In this document: positions 16,554 through 24,596 of the stretch, piece by piece | How positions within the stretch are numbered: the first letter of the stretch is position 1 | Layout of the letters: every line of letters begins with the position of its first letter | Assembly (NCBI GenBank): GCA_000720535.1 | Contig: JOAZ01000023.1 | Location: forward strand, 124,001 to 188,000 | Source of the DNA: Streptomyces halstedii | Lineage (GTDB): Bacteria > Actinomycetota > Actinomycetes > Streptomycetales > Streptomycetaceae | Direction of reading: 5' to 3' | Length of the DNA: 64,000 bases | Made by a program: the position numbers and the translations under genes | The notes under the pieces: model-generated | What the model was told of the DNA's origin: nothing | The model's database searches: none | The model's input: the letters and a program-made list of their open reading frames with translations, nothing else

Positions 16554-16641
16554 TGAGCGGACGAGGGGGAGAGGAGGGAAGGAAAGGGGAGGGGAGGCGA
16601 CAGAGAGGAGAAGACGGTGAGTGAGGCGAGGAGGCAACGGG
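16554..16641 (-). repeat. Purine-rich tract (pyrimidine-rich leader of the sortase gene)
   Basis: On the + strand this stretch is nearly all A/G with only scattered pyrimidines; on the transcribed minus strand it forms a C/T-rich leader between the terminator of the surface-protein gene and the sortase start. It resembles the polypyrimidine leader at 10309-10346. Function unknown. Confidence 0.5.
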
Positions 16642-16650
16642 AACGGCGAA

Positions 16651-16678
16651 TGGCGCCGCCCGTCTCCGGGCGGCGCCA
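16651..16678 (-). terminator. Hairpin between surface-protein gene and sortase
   Basis: Perfect 12-bp inverted repeat TGGCGCCGCCCG (16651-16662) and CGGGCGGCGCCA (16667-16678) with a TCTC loop, 10 bp beyond the surface-protein stop. It probably attenuates read-through into the sortase gene. Confidence 0.75.
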
Positions 16679-16688
16679 CCGTGGTGGA

Positions 16689-17039
16689 TCAGCTGTCGCG
16701 CTGAGCGGCGGACCTGCGGCGCAGCACGAGCGTGCCCGCACCCGCCAGCAGGACCGCTCCCGCGGCCGAGCCGTACAGCGCCGTCGCACCGGTCTGCTCG
16801 GCCGGACGCTCCCCGGCGTCCACGCCGCCGCGCGGCATCGTGCCCGCCGGCACCGCTTCGGCCGGAACCGGGGTCGGGGTGTCACCGCGCTCGGAAGCCG
16901 GCGCCGGAGTGGCGGACTCGGCGACGACGGTCGGCTGCGTGGGCGAGCTGTCGGCGACGGCTGCGGTGGCGGGAAGCAGGACCGCGCCCATGGCTACGGC
17001 GGCGAGGGCCGCGGTACGCAGGGTCGGACGAAGGGACAT
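16689..17039 (-). CDS. Small secreted surface protein with variant sorting signal
   Basis: 116 residues. A signal peptide (MSLRPTLRTAALAAVAMG to the AVA site, about 1-29), a Pro/Thr/Glu-rich stalk, then PAEQTG followed by a hydrophobic stretch of about 20 residues and a RRRSAAQR tail. This tripartite C-terminus is a cell-wall sorting signal in which LPxTG is replaced by an AEQTG-type motif. The sortase gene follows on the same strand after a hairpin. ATG 17039 is chosen because it begins a proper signal peptide; the longer upstream frame is a shadow of the histidine kinase gene. No functional domain is visible; it may be a small cell-wall-anchored stalk protein. Confidence 0.75.
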   Translation of the reverse strand: MSLRPTLRTAALAAVAMGAVLLPATAAVADSSPTQPTVVAESATPAPASERGDTPTPVPAEAVPAGTMPRGGVDAGERPAEQTGATALYGSAAGAVLLAGAGTLVLRRRSAAQRDS

Positions 17040-17212
17040 GGATGACTCCGATTCCAGCCCGGCGTCGATGCAACCGAAGCGCGGACGCGCGTCGGGGCCG
17101 GGCATGCCCCTACCCTGGAACGGAGTTGTGAGAAACCTGTCAGGACACCATGTCCATCGCGTCAGCCTCGGCCCGTGCCCGTGCCCGTGCCCGTCTCGCC
17201 GTGCCCATCGCG
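17040..17212. repeat. Short repeats between surface-protein gene and histidine kinase
   Basis: Two copies of CCCATCGCGTCAG-like sequence (about 17154 and 17202) flank a GTGCCC tandem array (about 17176-17195). No gene supported. Confidence 0.5.
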
Positions 17213-19492
17213 TCAGGGCCGGCCGACGTCCTTCTCCACCGGGCCCGCCACCGGCAGCCGCAGGGTGAAGACCGAGCCCTCGCCCACCGTGCTGAGCACA
17301 CCGGTCCTCCCGTCGTGGGCCTCGACCAGCTTGCGCACGATCGCCAACCCCAGCCCGCTTCCCCCGGTGCGGCGGCTCCGGGACTTCTCGGCACGCCAGA
17401 ACCGGTCGAAGACGTACGGCAGGTTCTCCGGGGCGATACCGCTGCCCGTGTCGGCGACCTCCACCACGATCTCTTCCCGTCCCCCCTTCTCTTCCCCGTC
17501 CCCGGCGCCGTAAGCGCGCAGCGTCACCCGCCCGCCCGGCGGGGTGTGGCGTACGGCGTTGGACACCAGGTTGCCGACCGCCTGCCGCAGCCGTACCGGA
17601 TCGGCGGTGATTTCGGGGACCGGTCCCCGCCCGTCCGTCTCGGCCACCGTCAGGCGCACCTCCGCGGCCTCGGCCTGCGCCTGGTGCGCGGCGGCGACAT
17701 GGGCGAGCAGGTCCTCGATCTCCACCGGTTCGGGATGCAGCCGCAGCGCGCCCGCGTCGGCCGCCGCCAGGTCCTGGAGGTCGTCGATGATGTGCTGCAA
17801 CTGCATCGCCTCCTCCAGGAGCGAGGAGACGAAGGTCGCGTCCGGGTCGGCGATCCCGTCCTGCGCACCCTCCAGCCAGCCCCGGATGTTGCTCAACGGG
17901 GTACGCAGCTCGTGCGCGACGTCGCTGACCATCACCTTGCGCTGCTCCTCCAGCCGGGCCCGGTGCTCCGTCATGTCGTTGAACGCGGTGGCCAGCCGGC
18001 CCACCTCGTTGTCCGTGGTGACCAGCACGGGCGCCGAGTCCTGGCCGTCGCGCATCCGCTGGGCGGCCCCCGTGAGCGCGTGCAGCGGCTGTACCAGCCG
18101 GATCCCGGCGAGCACCGAGGCGCCGACGGTGAGCGCGAGGACGAGTGCCGCGACTCCGACGATCTTCGCCGTGTTCGCGGGGGACAGGTCGAAGCCGGGG
18201 ACGGTGCCGCCGCCCGGGTCGCTGATGAACAGCAGCGCCGGGGAGGCGACGTAGGAACTGAGCTGTTCCTGACGGGCGATGCCGACGCACGAGGCGATGT
18301 CCCGGTCGTTCTCGCTGTCCCGCGCCACGCGCGTGGGAACGGGGACCGGCACGCGTTCCTCCGGCACGCCGGGTACGGGTGCGAGCTCCGCGTAGTCCGA
18401 GGCCGGAGCGTATCCGTCGTCCGATTCCCAGGAGAGATCGAGATCGAGCCGCACGGCCTCCCGCCCCTGCCGGTCCAGACACGCGTCCACGAGCTCGTTG
18501 AGCGCGGCCAGCGCCTTCGCCTCGGTCGCGGTGGGGATGCTCAGCCTGTCCGTCGAACACCGGCTGCCCCGCACCCGGTCCGGGTCGTTCCCCACGACCT
18601 GGATACGGGGCCGGCCGCTCGGGCTCTCGACGATGTCCGCGGCGATCCCGAACCCGCCGAGACACTGCGCCGCCTCTTCGGCGGTGCGCCTGAGCGACGT
18701 ACGCTCGGCCTCCGGCAGCCGGAACGGACCGACGGCCCGGGGGTCGATCCGGTCGTTCGCGGCGTGGGTCACCGCGAGCTGTCCGGACGTGCCGGACGTG
18801 CCGGACGTGCCGGGTGTCGCCTGGGTGGGGACGGGAATCTCCGCCACCTCGGGAGCGGTCGCCGCACCGGAGGCGACCGGCCGGTCGGGATCGCCGTCCG
18901 CCGCGGCACTACGGCCTGTGTCGCTGTCGCCGCCGGTGCCGGGGTCGCCGCCCGTGTCGCTGTCGGCGCTCGTGCGGGTGGCGGCGCCGTCTTCCGCGTC
19001 GGGTGTGCCGACCTTCACGGGCGCGGCTCCGACCGACCCGGATCCGGACGTGGTGGCGGCCACGGACAGCGGGTCCACGACGGCCGAAGCCTGAGGAGGC
19101 AGGGCGGGTGGCGGCGGGGAGGACCCGGCGGAGTCGGCGAGGATCTGCCTGCTCTGCGTCGTCAGAGTGATCCGCCGGTCCGAGGTGTCGGCCAGCTCGC
19201 GCACGGTCTCACCGACACCGTCCCAGGTGGCGTGCTCCGCCGCGTAACCGAGCAGGGTGTCCAGGACCCGGGTGTCGGCGGCGAGGTTGCGGCCCTGCTC
19301 CTGCTCGATCGCCCCGGAAGTGGTCTGTACGGCGAGCCAGGCGGTCGCGGCGACCGAACAGGACGCGACCAGCGCCGACACGGCCAGCAGCCGGCCCAGC
19401 AGACTCTTGCGCAACGGCAGCCGGCGCCTGCCTCCGTACTCGGCGCGCCGACGCGACTCAGCGCGCCGACGCGACTCAGCGCGCCGACGCAC
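17213..19492 (-). CDS. Sensor histidine kinase with large extracytoplasmic domain
   Basis: 759 residues from a GTG at 19492, overlapping the response regulator by 17 nt. A first membrane helix (about 28-50) and a second near residue 440 bracket an extracytoplasmic domain of nearly 390 residues, containing four Cys and a low-complexity GTSGTSGTSG run (DNA repeat GTGCCGGAC x3, 18787-18813). Then HAMP, HisKA with the phospho-His in VAHELRTPLSN (about 530), and HATPase with NLVSNAVRHTPPG, DTGSGI and GSGLGL motifs. The N-terminal RRRAES repeats (three copies) may be an over-extended start. The pair resembles envelope-sensing OmpR-type systems; the signal is unknown. Confidence 0.9.
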   Translation of the reverse strand: MRRRAESRRRAESRRRAEYGGRRRLPLRKSLLGRLLAVSALVASCSVAATAWLAVQTTSGAIEQEQGRNLAADTRVLDTLLGYAAEHATWDGVGETVRELADTSDRRITLTTQSRQILADSAGSSPPPPALPPQASAVVDPLSVAATTSGSGSVGAAPVKVGTPDAEDGAATRTSADSDTGGDPGTGGDSDTGRSAAADGDPDRPVASGAATAPEVAEIPVPTQATPGTSGTSGTSGQLAVTHAANDRIDPRAVGPFRLPEAERTSLRRTAEEAAQCLGGFGIAADIVESPSGRPRIQVVGNDPDRVRGSRCSTDRLSIPTATEAKALAALNELVDACLDRQGREAVRLDLDLSWESDDGYAPASDYAELAPVPGVPEERVPVPVPTRVARDSENDRDIASCVGIARQEQLSSYVASPALLFISDPGGGTVPGFDLSPANTAKIVGVAALVLALTVGASVLAGIRLVQPLHALTGAAQRMRDGQDSAPVLVTTDNEVGRLATAFNDMTEHRARLEEQRKVMVSDVAHELRTPLSNIRGWLEGAQDGIADPDATFVSSLLEEAMQLQHIIDDLQDLAAADAGALRLHPEPVEIEDLLAHVAAAHQAQAEAAEVRLTVAETDGRGPVPEITADPVRLRQAVGNLVSNAVRHTPPGGRVTLRAYGAGDGEEKGGREEIVVEVADTGSGIAPENLPYVFDRFWRAEKSRSRRTGGSGLGLAIVRKLVEAHDGRTGVLSTVGEGSVFTLRLPVAGPVEKDVGRP

Positions 19493-20204
19493 GCGAGGTC
19501 CCCTTCGCGGGGTCCACCAGTTTGTAGCCGACCCCGAAGACGGTGAGCAGCCGGGCCGGGCGACGGGGAGCGCGCTCGATCTTCTTGCGGAGGTTCATGA
19601 TGTGCACATCGACGGTCCGGCTGCTGATGTACCGGTCGAACCCATGGAGTTCCGCGAGCAGTTGCTCACGGGTGAAGACGCGTCCGGGCTCGGCCGCCAT
19701 CGCGGACAGCAGCCGGAACTCACCCGGCGTACACGTGACCCGTACGTCGTCCACCGCCACTTCGTGCCGCCGCGCGTCGACGGCGAGCGCCCCCACCCGC
19801 ACCACGAGGTCGTCCCCGCGGTCCGTGTCCGAGTCCCAGCGGGTACGCCGCAGGAGGGTGCGCACCCGCGCCATCAGCTCCCGGGGGCTGTACGGCTTGG
19901 TCATGTAGTCGTCGGCGCCCAGGTCGAGTCCGAGCAGCAGATCGTCCTCCGTCGACCGGGCGGTCAGCATGAGGACCGGCAACTCCCGACCCTCGGCGCG
20001 CAGTACGCGGACCACGTCCAGTCCGTCGGCCCGAGGCATCATCACGTCGAGGACGAGCAGGTCCGGCGTACCGTGCCGGGCCCGCTCCAGCGCCGCGAGG
20101 CCGTCGCCCACCACGGTGACCGCGTGACCCTCGCGTTCGAGGTAGCGGCGTACCAGTTCGGCCTGTTTGGCATCGTCTTCCGCGACTATCACATGTGCGC
20201 ACAC
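19476..20204 (-). CDS. OmpR family response regulator
   Basis: 242 residues from GTG 20204 (VCAHVIVAEDD); a longer open frame to 20318 lacks receiver homology and is not used. The receiver domain has the acidic pocket VAEDD, the phospho-Asp in LLVLDVMMP (about 51), Thr in MLTARS and Lys in TKPYSP. The C-terminal winged helix (VTCTPGEFRLL to TVFGVGYKLV) is OmpR-like with RTVDVHIMNLRKKIE recognition helix. It overlaps and is co-transcribed with the sensor kinase gene downstream. The short leader has no clear ribosome site, so translation may be leaderless. Confidence 0.93.
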   Translation of the reverse strand: MCAHVIVAEDDAKQAELVRRYLEREGHAVTVVGDGLAALERARHGTPDLLVLDVMMPRADGLDVVRVLRAEGRELPVLMLTARSTEDDLLLGLDLGADDYMTKPYSPRELMARVRTLLRRTRWDSDTDRGDDLVVRVGALAVDARRHEVAVDDVRVTCTPGEFRLLSAMAAEPGRVFTREQLLAELHGFDRYISSRTVDVHIMNLRKKIERAPRRPARLLTVFGVGYKLVDPAKGTSRASAR

Positions 20205-20434
20205 GCGGACGATGGTAGAGGAGCGCGGAACCCCGCCTCCGACAGGACGGTCAGGCCGGCCGAGTGCGAGGGGCACCGACCGGGGCCGGCGTCCCTTCGG
20301 CGCGAAGTCGGTCGTCACACCCCTCGCGCACAGGCGGCTCGGTCCGCAGCGTGACCGGAAAGCGTCCGGTGCCGCACACGTACGGCGTGAAAGGTTGGAC
20401 GTGTTGAACGGACACCCTGAGGAGTGAGCACCGC

Positions 20435-21277
20435 ATGAGCGGGACCGGCACCGATTCCACCGCCTCCACGGCCCCTGCGGCCTCCACCGTCCACCGCATC
20501 GACACCACCAGGCCTCACCCGGCCCGCATGTACGACTGGTTCCTCGGCGGAAAGGACAACTATCCGGTCGACGAGGAACTCGGTCGCCAGCTCCTTCGAC
20601 TCCAGCCCGAGATCAAGCAGTTCGCCCGCCACAACCGGGGGTTCATGCGGCGCGCGGTGCGCCACCTCGCCGACCAGGGCGTCCGGCAGTTCCTCGACAT
20701 CGGCTCCGGCATCCCGACCGAACCCAACCTGCACCAGATCGCCCAGGCCGCCGCGCCCGACGCACGCGTCGTCTACGTGGACAACGACCCGATCGTGCTG
20801 GCGCACTCCGGCGCGCTGCTGAGGGGCACGCCCGAGGGGGTGACGCGGTACATCGACGCCGATGTTCGCGAGCCGGACGCGCTTCTCGAACTGGCTGCCG
20901 AGACACTGGACTTCACCCGTCCCGTGGCTCTCTCGCTCGTGGCACTGACGCACTTCCTGCCCGACGGGGACCGGGTTCACGAACTGGTGGGACGCTACGT
21001 CCGCGCGCTGGCCCCCGGCAGCCACCTCGTCCTGTCCCAGGCCACCGGCGACTTCGACCCGGAGACCGTCGCCGAAGGGGTGGCGGCCTACGCGGCCCGC
21101 GGAGCCACGTTTGTCCCGCGTACGCATGCCGAGGTCGGGCGGTTCTTCGACGGTCTGGAGCTGCTCGACCCGGGAGTGGTACCGCTGGGGGACTGGCGAC
21201 CGGACCCCGTGGCGGCCCCCGTGCCCGCCGGAGCGGGCCCGGTCCCTATCTACGCGGGCGTCGCGCGGAAGCCCTGA
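20435..21277 (+). CDS. DUF574-type SAM-dependent methyltransferase
   Basis: 280 residues. Begins with the family signature: HPARMYDWFLGGKDNY, FLDIGSGIPTEPN (SAM motif I), VYVDNDPIVLAHS and ALSLVALTHFLPD. This family (PF04672) is abundant in actinomycetes and annotated as SAM-dependent methyltransferases, but substrates are mostly unknown. A GAGGAG ribosome site lies about 11 nt before the ATG. It is monocistronic between the response regulator (divergent) and the septum-formation lipoprotein (convergent). A second paralogue is at 23420-24226. Confidence 0.85.
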   Translation: MSGTGTDSTASTAPAASTVHRIDTTRPHPARMYDWFLGGKDNYPVDEELGRQLLRLQPEIKQFARHNRGFMRRAVRHLADQGVRQFLDIGSGIPTEPNLHQIAQAAAPDARVVYVDNDPIVLAHSGALLRGTPEGVTRYIDADVREPDALLELAAETLDFTRPVALSLVALTHFLPDGDRVHELVGRYVRALAPGSHLVLSQATGDFDPETVAEGVAAYAARGATFVPRTHAEVGRFFDGLELLDPGVVPLGDWRPDPVAAPVPAGAGPVPIYAGVARKP

Positions 21278-21449
21278 CCTGTCCCCTCGGGCCCCCGTAC
21301 CCCCACGGTTCCACCGTGCGGCCCATCCGCCCCACCGGACCCAGCGGCACCGTCCGACGGACCTGAATCAGCCACATCGGTACGGGGATTCGGCGACGCC
21401 GCCAGGCAGGCGGTCGGTCACGGGGAGGGGCCGCAGAACGCTCCGGCCC

Positions 21450-21532
21450 CCAAGCGCAGGGCCGGCCTCAAGCACAGGGCCGGTCGCCAAGGACAAGATC
21501 AGCCGCCAAGGACAAGACCGGCCGCCAAGAAC
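21450..21532. repeat. Short tandem repeats 3' of the septum-formation gene
   Basis: Imperfect tandem units CAAGCGCAGGGCCGGC/CAAGCACAGGGCCGGT followed by GCCGCCAAGGACAAGA repeats (three degenerate copies). No spacers of uniform size, so not CRISPR. No other feature seen between 21278 and 21536. Confidence 0.5.
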
Positions 21533-21536
21533 CGAG

Positions 21537-22415
21537 TCAGTCGGCCCAGACCTCGGCGTCGTCGGCCGGGACGGTGGTGGCGAGCTTGAGTTCCTTGCGG
21601 GCGGCGACGGTCTTGTTCGGGTCGATGCCGGTGAAGGCGAGGTCGTAGGCGACGTAGAAGGCGTCCGTGTCCTTGGCCGAGGCGGCCTTCTTCCACGCTT
21701 CGGCGGCGTTCTCCAACTGCGAGCGCAGCTTGACGGTCTCCGGCTGCTGGATTCCCTTCAGCGCCGTGAGGTGCATGTCGAGCGCGATGCCGACGGACTT
21801 GGCCTGCTTCTTGTAACCGTCGAAGTCGTCCTCGACCTGCTCCGCCTCGGGCTGGTTCGCCCACAGCGCCTCGTAGAGGGCGTTCGAACCCTTGAGGTAG
21901 GCCAGTTGGTCCGCGTCGAGGTCGCCGCTCTTCAGCGAACCGGTGAACGTGCCCTTGTCCTTGGCGTACGTGCAGCTCACGGCGCGGTCGCCGGTCTTCC
22001 AGCTCTCACTGGTGGGGAAGTAGTAGAAGAGGTCCACACCGTCGGGAACGGTCCAGGTGTCGGCGATGAACTCCTGTGCCACGGCCGGGCACCGCTCGTC
22101 CGCGATCTGGGTGGTGCCGTCCTCGCCCGGGTACTCCTTCTCTCTCTCGATCTTGAACTCGCCCACGACCTGGCCCTCATGGGCCTCCGTGCACGGCACG
22201 ACCTCGACACTGAACTCCTCGGTGTCGGTCACCCCGCTGTTCGGGTTGTAGCAGTCGCCGGTGGTGAGCGAGAAGACCGACCGCTGGCGGACCGCCTTCT
22301 TGGCGCCCGCTTTGGCGCCCTCCACGACATCGGCACATCCCGTGGCCCCGACCGCCAGAAGGACGACGACAGCGGCTATACCACGCAGAGACCGGGACTT
22401 GGCACCGATAGACAT
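21537..22415 (-). CDS. Septum formation-domain lipoprotein
   Basis: 292 residues from ATG 22415. Signal peptide with lipobox VGATGC (Cys near 27). The first half matches the actinobacterial septum_form domain: RSVFSLTTGDCYN, VEVVPCTEAHEGQVVGEF and C-terminal ERCPAVAQEF, with paired Cys. The second half is a Lys/Ala/Glu-rich helical domain. Members are secreted and of poorly defined role in cell division or envelope function. ORF extension upstream of 22415 is not used because the lipoprotein signal starts here. Confidence 0.8.
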   Translation of the reverse strand: MSIGAKSRSLRGIAAVVVLLAVGATGCADVVEGAKAGAKKAVRQRSVFSLTTGDCYNPNSGVTDTEEFSVEVVPCTEAHEGQVVGEFKIEREKEYPGEDGTTQIADERCPAVAQEFIADTWTVPDGVDLFYYFPTSESWKTGDRAVSCTYAKDKGTFTGSLKSGDLDADQLAYLKGSNALYEALWANQPEAEQVEDDFDGYKKQAKSVGIALDMHLTALKGIQQPETVKLRSQLENAAEAWKKAASAKDTDAFYVAYDLAFTGIDPNKTVAARKELKLATTVPADDAEVWAD

Positions 22416-22684
22416 GATTTGAGCATCCTCAGACGAAGCAATTGCGAACAGGTGTGCGCATCGTATGGCACGCCTGTGACAACCATGTGTGCGGGCACCT
22501 CCGGCGGACCGGCCGTCGCAGGAGAAGGGGCGGGACGGACCCGGGTCGGCGGAGCGACTCGTCCTCAGGCGCAAGGGGCGCGGCCAACGGCCCCTTGACG
22601 CGGGACGGGTGCTCGCCTCCTCCCTCGTGCCGTCACGGGGTGACCGGTCACGTATCGTGAGCCGCTCATGTCCTGGGGGTGTGC

Positions 22685-23392
22685 ATGCGAGTGACAACGA
22701 CGCGCGGTGTGGCGACGGCCGTGATGTGCCTTGCGGCGGGAGCGGTCCTGTCCGCTTGCACCGGCAGCGGGGCCGGGGAGAAGGAACTGACCGACCAGCA
22801 GTTGCTGGAGAAGGCGCACTCGACGATGGACGCGCTCAAGACGGTGACGATCGAGGGGGCGACCGCGGCGACGGCCGGCAGCGGCTTCACCAGCCGGCAG
22901 ACCACCGACCTCAAGGGGACCTGCGCCTACAAGGTCACCTTGGACAAGGGCGGCTCCCTCGAACAGATCCGGATCGGTGACACGGACTACGTACGCCCGG
23001 ACCGGGCCTACCTGGAGCAGTGGTCGGGGAAGAAGGAGGCGGGGGCCAAGGCCCAGGAGCGGTGGATCAAGACCCCCGTCGACACCTCCGAGCCGGGCGA
23101 CGGGCTCGTCGACTGCACCTGGCCGTTCAGCCCCTTCGGGACCGCGGTCAAGGGCGAGCCGACCGAGATCGACGGCCGTCCGGCGGTGCCGCTGAAGGTG
23201 ACCGACGAAGAGGACGACAAGGGCGTCTACACCTTCTACGTCGCCACGAAGGGCAAGCCGTATCTCCTCCGGGTCGCCTACAAGGGCCCCGACTACCGCA
23301 GCACCACCACGTTCAGCGCGTTCGACGAGCCGTTGGACGTGCGGCCTCCGGCCGACGCCGACGTGCTGGACACGAGCGACGCAGGCCGGTGA
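22685..23392 (+). CDS. Small lipoprotein, LppX/LprG-like
   Basis: 235 residues from ATG 22685 with GGGGG ribosome site 5-10 nt upstream; a GTG at 22679 is an alternative. The signal peptide ends in the lipobox VLSAC (Cys22 approximately). The mature protein has alternating beta strands with KTVTIEG, DTDYVRPD and KPYLLRVAYKG that resemble the lipid-carrying LppX/LprG/LolA-like half-barrel of actinobacteria. One Cys pair (CAY, DCTW) may form a disulfide. Function unknown beyond an envelope location; convergent with the methyltransferase downstream. Confidence 0.75.
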   Translation: MRVTTTRGVATAVMCLAAGAVLSACTGSGAGEKELTDQQLLEKAHSTMDALKTVTIEGATAATAGSGFTSRQTTDLKGTCAYKVTLDKGGSLEQIRIGDTDYVRPDRAYLEQWSGKKEAGAKAQERWIKTPVDTSEPGDGLVDCTWPFSPFGTAVKGEPTEIDGRPAVPLKVTDEEDDKGVYTFYVATKGKPYLLRVAYKGPDYRSTTTFSAFDEPLDVRPPADADVLDTSDAGR

Positions 23393-23419
23393 GGCCCCGG
23401 GCGCGGGGGTGAGCCCCCG

Positions 23420-24226
23420 TCAGGCCTTACGGGCGACGGCGCACCACATGGGCAGGGAGTCGTCCGAGGCGTCCGTCGGTCCGGGACGCCAGCGGGTCAG
23501 GGTGACCACGCCCGGATCCAGGATCTCCAGGCCGTCGCAGAACCGCTCCACCTCTTCGCGGGTGCGCGGGGTGGCGGACGCGTGGCTGGCCGCCCGCTCG
23601 TTGTAGATCCGCATGGACTCGGCCACCTCGGTGGAGGTGACGTCGGCGGCCGGGTGGGACAGGACGAGGTGACTGCCCGGGGCCAGGCGGTCCAGCAGCC
23701 TGCGGGTGATGTCCCAGGGGTCCTCGGCGTCCTTGATGTACTGGAGGATCGCCACCAGCATCAGGCCGACCGGCTGCTCGAAGTCCAGGGTGCGGGACGC
23801 CGCGTCGAGGATCGTGTCCACGTCCCGCGCGTCGGCCTGCACGTAGTCGGTCTGCCCCTGGGGCCCGCTGACCAGCAGTGCCCGCGCGTGTGAGAGCACG
23901 ATGGGGTCGTTGTCCACGTAGACGACACGCGATTCGGGAACGGCGCGCTGGGCCACCTCATGGGTGTTGTCCGCGGCGGGAATGCCCGTACCGATGTCGA
24001 GGAACTGCCGCACCCCGGACGCCGCGAGGTGACGTACGGCGCGACCGAGGAACGCCCGGTTGGCGCGGACCGACGGCACGATCGTCGGATTGGCCTGTGC
24101 GGCCAGTTCGGCCGCTTCCTGGTCCACCAGATAGTGGTCCTTGCCGCCCAGCCAGACGTTGTAGACGCGAGCGGGGTGCGCGTTCGTCGGATGGGGAGTG
24201 GGAGCGGACTGCGCGTAATCGTTCAT
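23420..24226 (-). CDS. DUF574-type SAM-dependent methyltransferase (paralogue)
   Basis: 268 residues, same family as the gene at 20435: HPARVYNVWLGGKDHYLVD, FLDIGTGIPAADNTHE, VYVDNDPIVLSHARALL and LMLVAILQYIKDAEDP. A GAGGTG ribosome site precedes the ATG at 24226. The C-terminal RTREEVERFCDGLEILDPGVV motif is conserved between the two copies. Substrate unknown. It is the last clearly core-like gene before the accessory island. Confidence 0.85.
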   Translation of the reverse strand: MNDYAQSAPTPHPTNAHPARVYNVWLGGKDHYLVDQEAAELAAQANPTIVPSVRANRAFLGRAVRHLAASGVRQFLDIGTGIPAADNTHEVAQRAVPESRVVYVDNDPIVLSHARALLVSGPQGQTDYVQADARDVDTILDAASRTLDFEQPVGLMLVAILQYIKDAEDPWDITRRLLDRLAPGSHLVLSHPAADVTSTEVAESMRIYNERAASHASATPRTREEVERFCDGLEILDPGVVTLTRWRPGPTDASDDSLPMWCAVARKA

Positions 24227-24596
24227 CGTTCGTCACCTCGTGCGCGAAAAACGGCCAGGTTGAGCTCAGGTTCGATCACGGTACCCTCGTTCCCCGCCGA
24301 TCACCGCCATCGGTGGGGAACGGGGACCGGACGGTTGCCCACACCGGTCGGGAAGGGGCGCGGAGGCTCCGGACGGCGACGTGGCCCGGCCGGCCGTCGC
24401 GGGCGCGCACGCGGCGCGTACGGCCGACGGAAGATCCCCGTCGGATCCGGTACAGCCTCCGGCCTCACCTCGCCGGGCCGACACCCCGTCGACCAACTCG
24501 ACGCCCACATCAGAACGAAGGCGAGGGTAACTGTTCAAGGTGACCGATCGGGCGGGGCCACGGCCACATGTCGGTGGGTGCTTCTACGCTCCGACC
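24227..24596. other. Intergenic region with an IS5-family transposase end
   Basis: 370 bp with no supported gene. Positions 24501-24530 contain, on the minus strand, codons for VTLAFVLMWA, matching the C-terminus of the IS5-family remnant at 25989 (23 of 27 bases identical over 24501-24527 versus 25991-26017), but with a stop immediately upstream in frame. It marks the left border of the accessory island. Confidence 0.55.

Noticed and set aside
16538..16885. Longer sortase start
   Set aside because: Would pass through a hairpin and low-complexity leader and bury the lipoprotein signal.
17150..19546. 798-aa plus-strand open frame
   Set aside because: Antisense to the histidine kinase, which has full domains.
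20205..20318. Longer start of the response regulator
   Set aside because: Added residues have no receiver homology.
21450..21532. Tandem repeats considered as CRISPR
   Set aside because: No equal-length spacers; units degenerate.
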